Shown: positions 4,351 to 5,182 of the stretch, one piece after another | Position numbering within the stretch: position 1 is the stretch's first letter | Layout: each line of letters begins with the position of its first letter | Assembly (NCBI GenBank): GCA_030604545.1 | Contig: JAUVVS010000185.1 | Span: forward strand, 1-5,182 | Reading direction: 5' to 3' | Source of the DNA: Deltaproteobacteria bacterium | Lineage (GTDB): Bacteria > Desulfobacterota > Desulfobacteria > Desulfobacterales > JAUVVS01 | DNA: 5,182 nt | Notes under the pieces: model-generated | Told to the model about the DNA's origin: nothing | Databases searched by the model: none | What the model saw: only the letters and a program-made list of their open reading frames with translations | Translations under genes and position numbers: made by a program

Positions 4351-4922
4351 TCAACCGACAAAGTCTGCCCCAAGAGAGGAAGGATCTTTTCTTCTACGTA
4401 ATTCTGTTCCTCTGATGAGTTGGCGGCAGTTGCATCTTTAATAACGGTTACGCTATAACCTTTGTCGTAAGCTGTTCGGGAAGTGCTTTCAACACAAAAA
4501 TTAGTCAGAAACCCACCTATAACAACGTTCTTGATATTAGCTTCTTTAACAATCTTTTCAAGGTCGGTATTGTTAAAGCCACATAACGTACACTTGCCGG
4601 TTACAACTTGATCACCCTCCTTAGGCTTCAACTCATCGATAATCTCCACACCCCATGTTCCCTCGCGAAAGGCGTTTCCATCGGCCACGGCTTTGACAAT
4701 TCCTATCATTTCATGATCTTTGAAATATTTTTCGTTAAACACAAATGGTGTGTGAATGACCATTGCCCCTTTTTCGCGAGCCCCTTCAGCGAGTTTCACA
4801 GCATTAGTGATAGTGCCTTGCCGGGAAATTTCATCTTTAACACCGTCATGGAGTATTCCACCCTCCTTGCAAAACTCGTTTTGAAACTCAATTAGAATCA
4901 CGGCTGTTTCTTTTGCTTTCAT
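4323..4922 (-). CDS. Isochorismatase-like cysteine hydrolase with Glu at the catalytic Asp position
   Basis: This 199-residue protein has the usual length and fold signature of the isochorismatase/nicotinamidase superfamily, whose members hydrolyse amides or vinyl ethers with an Asp-Lys-Cys triad. The lysine is K110 in VVTGKCTLCGF and the nucleophile is C143 in GGFLTNFCVESTSR; the residues before C143 match the family's cis-peptide region. At the Asp position (family pattern V-I-D-x-Q-N-x-F) it reads ILIEFQNEF, so E12 replaces Asp. C111, C114 and C18 are further cysteines near the expected active site. The substrate cannot be assigned; nicotinamide, isochorismate and other amides remain open. 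The ATG follows AAAAGGAGG (4938-4930) by 7 bases. The gene has its own promoter and terminator and converges on the plus-strand set, so a functional link to the arsenic genes is not implied. Confidence 0.9.
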   Translation of the reverse strand: MKAKETAVILIEFQNEFCKEGGILHDGVKDEISRQGTITNAVKLAEGAREKGAMVIHTPFVFNEKYFKDHEMIGIVKAVADGNAFREGTWGVEIIDELKPKEGDQVVTGKCTLCGFNNTDLEKIVKEANIKNVVIGGFLTNFCVESTSRTAYDKGYSVTVIKDATAANSSEEQNYVEEKILPLLGQTLSVDQFLDQLEA

Positions 4923-4965
4923 TTTTTTTCCTCCTTTTCAAATGTTTCCACCACCGAAACTGGTG

Positions 4966-4980
4966 TTACAATGTAATTGT
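4966..4980. promoter_or_regulatory. Operator-like dyads in the hydrolase leader
   Basis: Two overlapping inverted repeats lie here: TTACA-a-TGTAA (4966-4976) and ACAAT-gta-ATTGT (4968-4980). They sit between the candidate promoter (5000-5027) and the gene start, just downstream of the predicted transcription start. A repressor could bind there. They do not resemble the ArsR-type sites at 767 and 1175. Confidence 0.35.
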
Positions 4981-4999
4981 GGGGAATGAAGCATACTTG

Positions 5000-5027
5000 A
5001 TCATAGTGCTCCGTTAGGACAAATCAA
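5000..5027 (-). promoter_or_regulatory. Candidate promoter of the hydrolase gene
   Basis: On the minus strand, -35 TTGATT (5027-5022, 4 of 6) and -10 TATGAT (5005-5000, 5 of 6) are separated by 16 bp. The transcript would start near 4993, giving a leader of about 70 bases that contains the dyads at 4966-4980. Confidence 0.5.
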
Positions 5028-5182
5028 TCTTGCTGAAGATTATAAACGAAATGCCTCATCTTTGTCAAATGCCAAGAAATCGATATATTGTAGTCATTTT
5101 ATTAAATTGGAATACTTGATATCTTGCCTGAATTGACACATGTCGTTTAAAGGAATCTATAGCAGCTTTCGAAGTGAAATCA
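5028..5182. other. Window end, no supported gene
   Basis: An ATG at 5140 stays open for 14 codons to the window edge but has no ribosome binding site. TTGACA at 5133-5138 lacks a convincing -10 partner. I see no other structure here. Confidence 0.4.

Noticed and set aside
4608..4895. Plus-strand open frame of 95 codons
   Set aside because: It is antisense to the isochorismatase-like gene, which has intact motifs, a ribosome binding site, a promoter and a terminator.
5133..5182. Possible promoter (TTGACA) and gene start (ATG 5140) at the window edge
   Set aside because: The ATG lies next to the -35 box, no good -10 is present, and 14 codons without a ribosome binding site are not enough to support a gene.
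1..5182. CRISPR arrays, tRNA or rRNA genes, insertion sequences
   Set aside because: I saw no regularly spaced repeats, no tRNA-like cloverleaf or rRNA motifs, and no transposase or terminal inverted repeats.

Overview
The window looks like a bacterial chromosomal segment of moderate to low GC. It is built around an arsenic-response locus. The bacterial assignment rests on an ECF sigma factor, Shine-Dalgarno sites and sigma-70-like promoters. The style of the proteins (an ArsM with a Cys-pair N-terminus, an ECF sigma with a CxFY...C tail, SHOCT and rhodanese accessory proteins) suggests an anaerobic delta-proteobacterium (Desulfobacterota). That is an impression from memory, not something the sequence proves.

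Layout. Positions 1-759 are gene-poor, with one doubtful reading frame (64-417) and a two-stage hairpin (548-586). At 795-1148 lies an ArsR-family repressor with a C-terminal cysteine cluster. It is followed by an arsenite S-adenosylmethionine methyltransferase (arsM, 1227-2090). The same 24-bp operator-like sequence lies in front of both genes (767-790 and 1175-1198), which is the strongest regulatory signal in the window. A possible terminator follows arsM.

A second co-directional set follows: an ECF sigma factor (2248-2853), a single-domain rhodanese (3000-3509), a one-TM SHOCT-domain protein (3534-3794), an 8-cysteine small protein with three CC pairs (3848-4072), and a small gene that appears broken by frameshifts (4150-4350). 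Gaps are 146, 24, 53 and 77 bases. On the opposite strand an isochorismatase-like cysteine hydrolase (4323-4922) converges on this set. It has its own promoter, operator-like dyad and rho-independent terminator.

How the parts may work together: ArsR would release its two operators when As(III) binds, allowing ArsM to methylate arsenite. No arsenite efflux pump (arsB/acr3) or arsenate reductase (arsC) is present here. The sigma-rhodanese-SHOCT-Cys-rich set is a plausible thiol or metalloid response module next to ars genes. Its link to arsenic is inferred from position and from the cysteine-pair motifs shared with ArsM. It is the best candidate for something undescribed.
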